Assembly (NCBI RefSeq): GCF_000611645.1
Contig: NW_014011672.1
Coordinates: 1 to 11,148 of the forward strand
Direction of reading: 5' to 3'
Length of the DNA stretch: 11,148 nt
Origin: Monoraphidium neglectum
Taxonomy: Eukaryota; Chlorophyta; Chlorophyceae; Sphaeropleales; Selenastraceae
Shown here in pieces: positions 1-9,041 of this stretch (position 1 is the stretch's first letter; every line of letters starts with the position of its first letter). The notes under the pieces are model-generated. The model had not been told where the DNA came from. It saw only the letters and a program-made list of their open reading frames with translations, and ran no database searches. Made by a program: the position numbers and the translations under genes.

Positions 1-26
1 ACCCCTCCCCGCCCCGCCGCCCCCAG

Positions 27-1984
27 GTCGACGCCAGCTGCGGGACCGGCCTGTTCACGCGCCTCTTCGCGCGCAGCGGCAAGTTTGACGGCGTGGTGGC
101 GCTCGATTACAGTGAGACGATGCTGCAGCAGGCGCAGACCTACTTCAAAGACTCCCCAGAGCTGTCGGCCCCAGGGTGAGGGGCGCTCGATGCTGCCCAC
201 CCCAGGGCGGGCGTGGTCGCGAGTCCGGTTTGCAGCGGCGCGGTTTTGGGTGGACATATGGGGTGGAGCCTGCACCGCGGCAGGGGCCCTTGGGGCCGGA
301 GCGCCGGCGAGTACGGCGGAGGTCGCGGCGCGGCCGCCGCCGCGGCGGCCGCTGCGCTCAGAGCGAGGCTCCGGTGCCTTGAGGGCTGCGCGTGGCCCGC
401 TGAACCCTCCAGCTCCAGCGGCATAGTGACAGCATGCGGGACCTCTTCATAGCACCGCAACGGCGGCCTGCCCATACTGCCGCCAGCCACCTTTGTGCAC
501 TGGAAGCCTGCTGGGTCTGTCGAACCCGCTACGCCCTCGCTGACCGCGCTGATGTGGCACCTCCTCCCCTCCATCCAGGAGTTCGCCCATCGTGTGCGTG
601 CGCGCGGACATCGCGCGGCTGCCGTTTGCGACGGGCAGCGTCGACGCGATCCATGCGGGCGCCGCCATCCACTGCTGGTGCGCCCCGCCCCCGGCGCCGT
701 CCACCTGCGCGTGCGCGCGCGAGGGTGCGGCGCCATGCGGAGTGTTGATGGGCGCCCGCGCCGCGCCGCTCGTTGCGCGGGTTGCCCGCTTCCGGGCACG
801 GAGGTCCTGAGGGGGTTGCTGCGAGCCCGCACACCTGGGCCTGCAGAACGCAGCTTCTCGCCCTCGCAGCCACCCCGTCCCTCGACCAGCCGCCCCCTTG
901 GCCCCCACCCCCACAACGCACCCACTTCCCTGCCACCCACTTCCCACAAAACCCTAGGCCGAACCCCCAGGCGGCACTCGCAGAGATCAGCCGCGTGCTG
1001 CGCCCCGGCGGCGTGTTTGTCGCGTCCACGTTCCTCACGCCCTTCGCGCCCATCGGGGAGCTGCTCGGGGACGACACAGTGCGCCCGATCTCGCAGGTGC
1101 GCGGCGCGCGGGCCGGGTTCAGCTGGGAGTCTGTGGCGCGCCCGACTCGTTGGGGAGGGCCGCCGTGGCTGGGCGGCTGCGCGTGGATGAGGACCCGGGG
1201 TGGTGCATCCCAGGAAGCCATGTATGGTCGACAGGATCGCAGCTGTGCTTGTGCGCGGCTGCGGCGGCGCCGATGGACCTGCCGGCCGCGGAACGGCGGC
1301 CCGCGCCGGCGCAGGCGTAAATGCCTGGGGTGCGGGTGGGCCCAGGCGCCGCAGCAGCAACCGGTGCGGTGCGCCCGCGGGCGCCCGCCCCCTTGCGGCG
1401 CAGGCGCTGGAGCGCACGCCGTGGGCGCGGGGGCGGGCGGCGACGTACAGGCAGTGGGAGCAGGCAGAGCTGCGGGAGCTGGCCGGCCAGGTCGGGCTGG
1501 CCTGGCGCGGCTGCGTCCGTGCCAACAGGTTCATCCTGTTTGCTGCAGACAAGCCCTGGCTCGGCGGCAGCGGCGGCGGCAGGTGCTTATCTTTTCCTCG
1601 CAGCCGCCCCTTCGGCTGTGCACCTCGCGCCCACCCATGGCGTCCCTCAGCCAGGCCCGGGCCCCCATCGAGCCTCGTCAAAGTTGGCGCGGGCGGCTGA
1701 CGGCTGCACACACTAATTCCAGCAGGCCCTGCCGGCTACCTCCCGCCTTCCGCCCTGCCCACCCAACCGCTTGCAACCACCCCCACCCCACACCACCCCT
1801 TTCCCCTCCGCCTCGCCAACCTCAGGCCCTGAACCCCTTCTCCGGCGCCAACGGCACCATCCGTTATTGGGACGAGGGCGAGCTCGTTGACCTGGTCAAC
1901 TCTGTCGGCCTGGAGGGTTACGCCCGCGACCGCGCGCGCATGTTCGTGATGTTTGCAGCCACGAAGCCGGGCGGCGGGCGATGA
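27..1984 (+). CDS. SAM-dependent methyltransferase, plant At1g78140/At2g41040-like (5' partial)
   Basis: Class I SAM-dependent methyltransferase, C-terminal part; the 5' end lies outside the window. Exons: 27-175, 579-677, 958-1096 and a terminal exon at 1826-1984 (stop TGA 1982-1984), giving 181 visible residues. Phases agree at each join: a split Gly codon after 175, a split Trp codon after 677, phase 0 after 1096. Exon 1 begins with the SAM-binding motif I (VDASCGTG) and continues with VALDYSETML (motif II region). Exon 2 has RADIARLPFATGSVDAIHAG, and exons 2-3 join to give HCWPNPQAALAEISRVLRPG (motif III/post-III). The last exon has the family C-terminus, ending FVMFAATKPGGGR. From family knowledge, plant relatives are UbiE-like chloroplast/plastoglobule proteins; the methyl acceptor is not known to me, and a plastid location here is inference because the N-terminus is missing. 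A second version of the last exon lies in the third intron (separate entry). Confidence 0.85.
176..578 (+). other. Intron 1 of the methyltransferase gene (403 nt)
   Basis: Bounded by donor gtgagg at 176 and acceptor ccatccag ending at 578, which together rebuild a Gly codon. It holds a GC-only dyad at 330-352: arms gcggccgccgc (330-340) and gcggcggccgc (342-352) around one C. No coding signal of the family is seen in it. Confidence 0.75.
678..957 (+). other. Intron 2 of the methyltransferase gene (280 nt)
   Basis: Donor gtgcgc at 678 follows TG of a Trp codon. Acceptor aaccctag ends at 957 and the next exon supplies the missing G. A CAG at 967-969 is a competing acceptor, but using it would break the frame and lose the conserved Pro-Asn after HCW. 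The intron is pyrimidine-rich in its last 100 nt. Confidence 0.75.
1404..1582 (+). CDS. Alternative (duplicated) C-terminal exon of the methyltransferase
   Basis: This exon-like block lies inside the last intron (1097-1825). Its acceptor is gcgcag at 1398-1403 and it opens in phase 0, exactly as the 1826 exon does. Its product starts ALERTPW and ends NRFILFAADKP. In an ungapped 36-residue stretch ending at the KP pair it matches the 1826 exon at 16 positions (R-x-W-[ED], EL, L, VGL, R-A, F-x-x-F-A-A-x-K-P), so it is a diverged copy. It can end in two ways. Read through, it stops at TGA 1698-1700 after 98 residues. If donor GT 1583-1584 is used and joined to 1826, the split codon gives Arg, then Pro, then TGA at 1830-1832, so the 1826 exon becomes 3' UTR. 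It cannot be joined in frame with the 1826 exon, so the two C-termini are mutually exclusive in protein. Expression is unproven; a decaying exon copy is the alternative. Confidence 0.6.
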
Positions 1985-2146
1985 GGCACACCCCAGCGTG
2001 CAATGCGGGCCAAGCGCTGCAACAGGCTGCCCTGTTTTTTCCCCTTGCTGCCCCGCGCTTGCGGCAACTGCTGTGAGCGCCGAAAGAGAGGCTGCACAAC
2101 CGACAACCACCGCAATGCCAGCTGTGTTGACCCCTGCTCTAGCTGA

Positions 2147-2151
2147 TGTAA
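2147..2151 (+). terminator. TGTAA polyadenylation signal of the methyltransferase gene
   Basis: TGTAA is the usual polyadenylation motif of chlorophyte nuclear genes. This copy is about 163 nt after the stop codon at 1982-1984, a plausible 3' UTR length. It is the only TGTAA on the + strand that I noticed close behind the stop. Cleavage would be expected 10-20 nt downstream. Confidence 0.5.
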
Positions 2152-2446
2152 CGATGCTTGTCACCAGCACACCACAACCTGGCCGCCTTGCTTTTGCGCC
2201 TGCTTGCTGCTGGCGCGCCAGCCTGGCTGTGGCTTTACCTGCCCAGGTGCGAGTGAAGTTCCAGTGCTGCCAAGACGGGGGTTTGTCGTAAGACAAGGGT
2301 GCTGCAGCTGCAGCTTGCTAGGATGTGCAGCTCTCAGATGTACTGTGGCTCCACAGAGGGTGCACCTTAGTAGCTGTGAGCTTGTTGCAAGGTCCACTTC
2401 CCTTCATATGTATGCTCAGCAGCTCATATGCATGGGCTGAGTCAAG

Positions 2447-2507
2447 CGCTACTCCGCACACCAGCATGCATGCACATGGTCAGCAGGATCTGGTCTGCGG
2501 AGTAGCG
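2447..2507. repeat. Imperfect inverted repeat / hairpin, 17 of 18 bp paired
   Basis: Left arm 2447-2464 and right arm 2490-2507. Twelve outer pairs are perfect (cgctactccgca against tgcggagtagcg), then one C-C mismatch, then five pairs (accag against ctggt). The 25-nt loop (2465-2489) itself contains the palindrome catgcatg. It lies between convergent genes, about 460 nt after one stop and 800 nt after the other. It could be an RNA hairpin, a remnant of a small inverted-repeat element, or a transcript-end structure; the sequence alone does not decide. Confidence 0.7.
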
Positions 2508-2833
2508 GGGATCAGGTCGTTGCAGGACTTACTCTCTTTGTGCCAAAAACAACTTCACTGTCCCCCAAAACCGAGGGCGCGTGCACCAACAGGACCTGCG
2601 CTCAGCACGCCGCGCGCTCAGCCCAAGACCACTCGGAAGTGGCAATCGTTAACGTTGTGCAAGACGGTTTGCATGCAGGCTGTCGCATTCACCGTCCCTG
2701 CCATGCACAAGATGCCTTTGATCAGTTGCAGCTGGCTGCGTTTGAGCCTCTCCGGGCTTGCCAGCGCCAAAGTACGCGGTGCTTGGCGTGAAGGGAGTGT
2801 GGGTGGCTGTGTGCGCACCTCGGGCAACGAATG

Positions 2834-2861
2834 ACTCCCCCTGGCGCGAAGCCAGGGGAGT
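2834..2861. repeat. Inverted repeat / hairpin
   Basis: Arms cccctggc (2838-2845) and gccagggg (2851-2858) pair perfectly around the 5-nt loop gcgaa. After one bulged C (2837) the stem continues with act (2834-2836) against agt (2859-2861). It is about 450 nt downstream of the phosphate transporter stop on the - strand, so it may lie in or beyond its 3' UTR. Confidence 0.55.
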
Positions 2862-3308
2862 GTGGGGATGTTGGGTGTTCATCTACAACAGCAGCCGCCG
2901 CGCGTGTGGGGGAATCGTGTGTGCACAGCCATGCTGTCTTGATAGACCCCGGCCGGCTGCCTGGAATAATCCAAGGGGTGCAAATGGACCGGACAAACAG
3001 GGAAGTGTTGGGGCGCCAGCAAGGAAGCTGCACGCATGCCTGCCGCCGTGAGCACGAAGGCTATGCCTTCGGCTTGGATAACAAAGCAGGCTGACCAAGG
3101 TCGAAGTGGGAGGGGGGTGGTGACCACACAGCCTGGCGAGTCACCCCATGAAATGTCTCTGCTGAGCACGTTAGATCCGCAAGTCACTGCCCTGTACCGC
3201 CGTCGCGGGCGGCTGGCCATGGCGGCGGGGCCGGACAGAAGGAAGCTGACGGTCTCAGGAGTGTAGCCGCGCCCGCCAGGGTGCGGCGCCAGGCCTGTAC
3301 CCCAGGAT

Positions 3309-6300
3309 TTAGGCCTTGGTCTGGTTGCCGGCGAACCACTTCACGCTCTGGGTGGCGGCGATCACGGCCGACGCCTCGGGCCACACGCCGGACGCGCTGA
3401 TCTTGCCGGTGGTGTTGAAGAGGGCCTCAGCCTCGGCGGCAGAGGCGGGGAAGGCCTGGGGAAGGGGGTGCGCAATCAAACAAGGGAAGAGGAGGGTCAG
3501 GCAGGGGTGGAGAGGGGGAGCGACTGACTCAGCGCACAGCTGGCTGCTGACTCGCCCTACTTGAGGGTGCTTGTGTTCACGAGTGCGCGAGCTCCTCTAT
3601 TGCGTGCCAAGGAAAAAGGGCTCAAAGACGGAGCTGGCTGGCGCTATGCCCAGTTGTGTGCCCGTGCCTCTACAGGCGGCGCGCACCGCGACGGTGGAGT
3701 TGAGGGTGGCGTTGGCGGCCTTGATGTTGGCCTGCACCAGGTCGTTGAAGGCGGCCTCGTCGATGCGGGAGGGGGTGTAGATGCCCAGGCAGAACACCAC
3801 AGCGGTAACCAGACCCGCGAAGACCAGGGTGACCACCCTGCGCGCAGAGGGTTGGGGGCGGCTTGAGGCGTAAGAACTGGTGTCACAGCACTGAGTGGCA
3901 CGCTGCATCGGGCTGCGTCGGGCATGACTACTGGGCCAGCCCCAGCCCGCGGCTGCAAGGATCCCGCTCGGCCCTCCGGGCGTTGCTGCTGCACCCCTCC
4001 AAGACGAGGGATAGCCCGAGGCCAGGGTGGGCACTTCTCAGTCGCCCCTGCCCCAGAGTTGGAGGCCCTGCCACACTGGGACCGCCCAAAACCCAGACCC
4101 TGAACCGCAACCCACCAGCCGATGAACATCTTGAGGTACAGGCCCCAGTTGATGGCCTTCCAGCGGCCCTCCGCAATGCCGCCGCCGGCGGTGGCGCCGC
4201 AGATGGTGTGGGTGGTGGAGAGGGGCAGGCCGAACACGCTGCCGACGGAGATGACCAGGGCGGTGGCGGTCTCCATGCAGAAGCCGCGGGACGGCTGGGG
4301 GGTTGGGGCAGGGCGGGGGCGCGCAGGCGGGGGGTCAGGGAGGCTGCAGTGATGGTCCGGCCCAGCCTGTTCGCTGCAGCACTCGCTGATCATCAGTGCG
4401 TGCGCATAGGCTGCCCAATAATCCGCGACATCCCGACTACGTGCTGCGGTCCCCTGACTCAGGCCGCCAGACAGGCCAGCAGTGCGTACAAAGGCCCTGC
4501 CCGTCATCTGGGCAGGGCCCCTGCATAGTCAAGTCCCCAGCCCCCGCCCCTCGCAGGGGACAGACGCGGCAGAGCACGTGCGCGCGAGTGCGGCCACTCA
4601 CGGTGATGTGGGTGCACTTTACGCCCAGCACGCGCATGATGTTGTAGCCGTAGGTGGCCAGGCCGACCACCAGGCCGGTCGCGCCCAGGGCCATGACCCA
4701 GATAGGGGCGTCGGAGTTGCTGCCGGGCACCTTGAGGTTCTCGTACACATAGAGGGCAGCGGCGAAGGGGCCGACGGCACTGCGGACAGAGAGAGGTGCC
4801 GCGCGCACGTGAGAAGCGATGAGATGTTTAGTTTTGTGGATTCGGGCACACGGGGGTTCGCGTGCACACCCCGCCTGCGTCATCGGCTTTGCCGGCGTGC
4901 GTGCGAAGCGCCGGCGGGTGCCAGCAGCGCCACGAGGCCGCCGCAGATAAAGCCGTGCGGTGCGGCGCCGCATCACAGCGGCCGGGCTCACTTGGCGACG
5001 TCGTTGGCACCATGGGCGAAGGACATGGCGCAGGCGGAGAGGACCTGCAGAATCTTGAACACCTCCTCGGTGCGGGGGTCGAACTTCTCGGCGTCGTCTG
5101 CGGGGGCGGGGGATGAGAGGCGGGCACGGCGGGGTGTCGTCTGTGTGAGGTGGGGGTGTGCTCGGCACGCCCACCAAGGGCAGCCCGACGGGTGCGCCCG
5201 GCCTTCAAATCTGGGGGCCGACATTGGGCGGGTGCCGCCCCAGACCACTGTCAAAGCGCCTCAGGGGTGCGTCGGCGGCGCTCGTGTTGGGGCCGCGCAG
5301 CTGGCCATCCGAACGAACAAGGCCGGTTCCTCGTCGGGAACACAGCTGTGTGCGCCGCGTGCGGCAGTGCCGCGGGCGCACCGTGCATGGCCATGATGTT
5401 CTGGTCGTCCTTCACGTCATCATGGATGTCCACAGTAACACCGGACAGGGCCGCGTTCCTGCGGGTGCGCACAGCGTAACAAGCTCAGAGATTGCGTGTG
5501 CATTGGCAAGTTACAACCCAGCCGCCGCCAGGCTGCGGGATTCGGGACCCGTGGCTCGTGAGGGGGGACAAGGCTCGAAGCCACCGAGCTGCTGTGGAGA
5601 TTATGCGCCCAGCCGGACGAGATGCGTCGCGTGCATCGATCTGGAGCCACCCTCCGTCCCCGGCGCCGAGCGGGGCTCAGCCGGGCCGCACCTGAAGCGC
5701 TTGAAGAAGGCGCCCACCGACTTGTCGTTGGGGTCGACCTCCACAGGCTTCAGGCTGTCGGCGATCTGCAATGTTGAGAGCCGAAAGGGGGGATTGCCGT
5801 ATATACAAGGTCAGCGCTCGCTCGGCGGCTTGCCCGCGCCACACGCACTGCCCGCGAGCGTCACGCCCACAGTCGCCGCGGCCGTGCTCCCGCCCGCGGC
5901 AGTGGCTGCGCCTTCCAGGAAAGCGAAAGCCAGCTGCTGCAAGGCGGGCTGCCGTGCCCCGGCCCCCGCGCGTGCGGCGGTCCAGTCGTCCCGAGGCAGA
6001 CGAGGGCCCTGGAGCCGGAGGGACTGCGGGCCGCGCACCTTCTGCTGGAATTGGTCGGTCTCAACGTCCTCATGCTTGCCGCCGGCCTCGGCGTCCTTGG
6101 AGGTGGGGGCCTCGTCAAGGCTCTTCACGCGCTTGCGGATGATGGGGAACAGGATCAGCGAGCTGACCACGGCCGCGGCGGCGCCCGCGATGGCGGCGAT
6201 CCAGGCGCCCTTCTCGACGGGGATGGACACCAGGTTTTTGGCGCCCTTGGTGATGATGAAGAAGATGTTGATGAAGATGGTGACGAAAACAAGCACGGGC

Positions 6301-7846
6301 AGCACCCAGTAGGAGATCGAGGTGGAGTTCTTGCGGCGCAGCACAAACGTGCGGATCACGAGGAAGAGGACGAGGGTGATGAGGGCGGCCAGCAGGGGCG
6401 ACAGGAACCAGGACACGAACACGGGCACCATGCCGCCAATGAAGGGGAAGCTGTCGGTGCGGGTGTACCTGGGGAGCGAGAGGGATTGAGTGCAGGTGGG
6501 TCGGTCGAAGGCAGGGCTTGGATGGTTCAGGGTGAGCTGGGACGAAGGTGGGGCAGGGGAGGGGGGATGCTGGTGCTCGCAAGGCTGCAGGCCAGAAGCA
6601 CCGCCCGCGGTCACGACAGCAGGCGCGCGGCCGCAGCCGCAGCCGGGCCGCAGCCGCAGCCGCGGCGTCGGGACGCACCAGGTGACCGCGTTGCCGCCGC
6701 CGAACACCAGGGCGAAGCCGACGACGCCGCCGATGATGGAGTGGGTGGTGGACACGGGGAGCTCCAGGTACGTGGCCAGGAGGATCCAGGTGGAGGCGCC
6801 CACCTCCGCGGCGAGCATGCCAAACATGAAGATCGCCGGGAACTTAGCAAAGGTGGAGGTCTTGGCGATGCCGCCCGCGATGGTCTTGGTCACGTTGCCG
6901 CCCAGCAGCATCTGTTCGATGAGTCACGGATTGATCCGCGCGTGGGGTGTGGGTCGGGGCGGGCGGGGCTGCGGCGTGCCACCGCAGTTGGGGTGGCTGC
7001 TCACATATACAGTCAAGGTGGCGACATCGGAAGCTCAGAATGGAGCGGCGGCTCCGGGGGCTGGCGCACTTACCGCACCCAAGAACTCGAAAATTCCTGC
7101 AATGACCACCGCGCTCCAGAGCTTGAGGGTCTTGGAGCCCACAGAGGTGCCGAAGGCACTGTCAGCATAGGGGGGGAGGCGGGCGGCGTCGAATCACACC
7201 CAAGCAAGGGGGTGCGGCACGTGGCGGTCGTAAGCAGGCATGCGTGTGAAGGACTCCAAGCCGACAGGATCGCTGGTGGGTTGACATCAGGACAGAAGCG
7301 TGGGGGCAGGCGGGCTGTGTCGCCTGGTGGGCTGCGTGGGCGAACTCACTTGGCAACATCGTTGGCGCCAATACCCTGGAATGTGTGTGTGGGGGGGGGA
7401 GCGGTGGGGGGAAAAGGGTGATGCGCTGGGATGTGGAGCATGGCGCGAAGCATCCTGTTCGCTGCAGCCCGTCACAACAGCAACGCGGCTCAACTCATGC
7501 AGCACATCCACATGGTTGCGATGACTCACATAGGCATCGATGAAGGCGACAATGCCGTGGATGACAATCATCCATGTGTACTGAGCCCCTGTGGTTTGGG
7601 GGGCGGGAGGGCAGGCAGCAGGGCGTAAGGGGGGTGACATGAGGCGCGACGGTGAGGCCGGGATGGCCTTCCTGAGATTCCTTTCCCGGGCACAAGGGAA
7701 TCTTTGAGGCGGCTGCGCGCGTTTGGGCAACGGTCCGAGGCCAACAGGGGCGGGCATGGGCTTCCATGCAGGAAGCAGCGCGGCAGGGCGTGCGCAACAC
7801 GTGGCATGGCAAGAGCGCGCTCCAGGCCAGCCCACTCACAAGCCAT
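3309..7846 (-). CDS. PHO4/PTB-family sodium- or proton-coupled inorganic phosphate transporter
   Basis: Complete gene, 583 residues. Exons on the - strand: 7846-7840, 7588-7530, 7375-7350, 7158-7074, 6911-6679, 6468-6039, 5765-5692, 5458-5382, 5097-4992, 4779-4602, 4294-4116, 3837-3687, 3455-3309 (stop TAA 3311-3309). All 12 joins keep phase. The family's two inverted halves are both intact: GANDVAN (about 25-31) with PVSTTHS (111-117), and GANDVAN (360-366) with PLSTTHT (449-455). Glu55 (IFEFLGA) and Glu433 (GFCMETA) sit where PiT transporters have their essential acidic residues (family knowledge). About 10-12 hydrophobic segments flank a charged loop of roughly 95 residues (about 248-342), presumably cytosolic. 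The C-terminal tail carries four N-x-S/T sequons. Expected role: phosphate import at the plasma membrane (algal PTB type), with Na+ as the likely co-ion; an organelle membrane is possible. Chosen start: MAW, with a strong gtgagt donor after seven coding bases and good ATGG context. Confidence 0.93.
4295..4601 (-). other. Transporter intron between the second GANDVAN exon and the PLSTTHT exon (307 nt)
   Basis: The donor gtgagtg starts at 4601 after codon Thr425, and the acceptor cccccag ends at 4295. Inside is a perfect 10-bp hairpin: ggccctgccc (4493-4502) and gggcagggcc (4510-4519) around a 7-nt loop. It also carries one copy of a 15-mer (cctgttcgctgcagc, 4366-4380) that recurs at 7454-7468 in intron 2 of the same gene. 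Confidence 0.7.
4493..4519. repeat. Perfect 10-bp inverted repeat in a transporter intron
   Basis: Arms ggccctgccc and gggcagggcc are separated by gtcatct. It lies about 80-110 nt into the intron from the donor side on the - strand, so it would form in the pre-mRNA. Confidence 0.7.
5799..5806. promoter_or_regulatory. P1BS-like motif GTATATAC in a transporter intron
   Basis: The palindrome GTATATAC fits GNATATNC, the P1BS site bound by plant PHR1 and related to targets of algal PSR1, the phosphate-starvation regulators. It lies in the intron between the 6468-6039 and 5765-5692 exons of a phosphate transporter, so the context suits it. In DNA of this composition about one such match per 10 kb is expected by chance, so it is a weak candidate. 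Confidence 0.25.
6629..6661. repeat. 16-bp direct repeat in a transporter intron
   Basis: Two copies of ggccgcagccgcagcc (6629-6644 and 6646-6661) are separated by one G. They lie just downstream of the donor at 6678 on the - strand and are built from a GCCGCA hexamer, so slippage is the likely origin. Confidence 0.7.
7675..7703. repeat. Small inverted repeat in transporter intron 1
   Basis: Arms agattcc (7675-7681) and ggaatct (7697-7703) pair perfectly. The stem can be extended inward by a G-T wobble and two A-T pairs. It lies in the 251-nt intron 7839-7589 behind the mini first exon. Confidence 0.45.
7840..7846 (-). CDS. First coding mini-exon of the phosphate transporter (7 coding nt)
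   Basis: The context gacgccATGG is followed after ATG GCT T by a textbook donor, gtgagtg (from 7839). The leftover T joins GG at 7588-7587 to make Trp, so the protein starts M-A-W-A-Q-Y-T-W. This fits the short N-termini of family members ahead of the first membrane segment. The alternative is no intron and a start at ATG 7640-7638, which would add a proline-rich stretch ([17 protein letters not shown]). That stretch looks like an intron's polypyrimidine tract, so I prefer the spliced model. Confidence 0.65.
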
Positions 7847-8719
7847 GGCGTCAGGAGCCTCCGCGGCAGGCCACTGCAGGGCAACAGGGCGGGCGGCCAG
7901 GCGGCGGATGGCTGTCAACCGGTTCCAGAGAGGGGCTCGCAAACATGGGACTGCAACTAATTTTGTGTCCAAAGAAGGGTGGGTGGCTGCGCCGTAGCAG
8001 GGACTGGCATACACGTGCGGCGGCTGCGTCGTCGCGCGTGGCTCAGAGCCAGTGGTACTGCAGCCCTGACACCAGTGACACCCCACTAGTCCAGCTGGCA
8101 CTGGCTTGAGCCCTATCCGCTGGCGCTGCCAAGTGCTTATAACGCCGTCAAATTTTCACGAGGTCTCGCAGGCCCTGCGCGCGGCTGTTTTTGTAGCGGT
8201 GCCCGTGCGAGGCATGCAACAACGTGCGGAGCCTCTACCGAAGGTTCCCAGCTTGCTGCGTTGCGCAGAACATGTATGAACGTGCGCGCTCTGGCCTCCC
8301 GGGACGCGCACCGTCTAGTAAGGAGGTGGGCGATGTGAAGTAGTACCCGTACTTCGTGTCACAGTCACTCCTCTGACCACAGACAACATAAGAGACGTGA
8401 TGGCAAACGTGACGTCTTGTCCTGAGTTCTCGGTATCACAGCCAGCCGCCGCACTGGTCACCCGGCCTCGAGATGCCCTGACGAAAAAGAATCAACTCAC
8501 TCGGCCTGCCTGCAGTGCGGGGTACTCACGCCCGAATGAAACAGCAAGCAAAACATCAATATACAAGCGCGGCTTAAGTCACCATGTGAACGCATGAGCT
8601 GACTGATGAACAGTAGCGCATCACCGTTGGCTGCGTCAACTTGACAGCAGCACTCGTGTGCCATGAAACCCTACCAGGTTACTTGCCCCAGGCGTCGGCT
8701 CGTCCCACTTGCCAGTCGA

Positions 8720-8742
8720 AGTGTGAGGAAAAACCTCACACT
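8720..8742. repeat. Perfect 9-bp inverted repeat with A5 loop
   Basis: Arms agtgtgagg (8720-8728) and cctcacact (8734-8742) flank aaaaa. It is placed about 390 nt past the stop of the helicase-like gene on the - strand and about 870 nt upstream of the transporter ATG. It could be a 3'-end hairpin or a regulatory dyad. Confidence 0.65.
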
Positions 8743-9041
8743 GATCCAAGGCATTACCACACGCCCATGAGCAGCGTCAGATACATGAGCCCAGCTGCCA
8801 ACCGCTCCAATTGCATCAAACCCAGGCAGCATCCAGTGATGGCTTGCCTCGAGGAACCGCCATGCGCGCGCCCGCTGACCCCGGCTGATTTTGCAACCCC
8901 AACAAACAGCAGCCCAGATGTGCAAATCCACTTGGGTTGCCCGAATGGGCCATGAAACACTTGTGCATACAGTCAGCAAAGCCGTTGAGCTGCGTGGCCT
9001 CTGGTGGTAGGTTCAGGACCCAGCATGCACGAGGCAGGCGG

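Larger units (their letters stand above)
1985..3308. other. Intergenic region between convergent genes
   Basis: About 1.3 kb between the stop of the + strand methyltransferase and the stop of the - strand transporter; it must hold both 3' UTRs. Base composition is less GC-rich than the genes. Reading frames here are short (up to 169 codons) and none resembles a family I know. Structured elements are hairpins at 2447-2507 and 2834-2861 and a 14-bp palindrome (gctgcagctgcagc) at 2301-2314. No TTACA (TGTAA on the - strand) was found for the transporter's 3' end. Confidence 0.7.

Noticed and set aside
140..1711. 523-codon open frame on the - strand
   Set aside because: It lies antisense to conserved methyltransferase exons, is Arg/Pro/Ala-rich low-complexity and matches no family. 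Long chance frames are common in this GC-rich DNA.
2325..2834. 169-codon + strand frame in the intergenic region
   Set aside because: No recognisable domain, mixed composition, and it crosses the hairpin at 2447-2507; nothing supports coding.
4482..6312. 304- and 384-codon + strand frames (4482-5396 and 5158-6312)
   Set aside because: Both are antisense to transporter exons and introns, with no conserved motifs.
6051..7421. 456-codon open frame on the + strand
   Set aside because: It is antisense to five well-supported transporter exons; the product is Gly/Glu/Asp/Arg-rich because it mirrors hydrophobic codons.
9008..9022. Possible tRNA T-arm (ggttcaggacc)
   Set aside because: The GTTCRA core is not matched and no acceptor or anticodon stem could be built around it.
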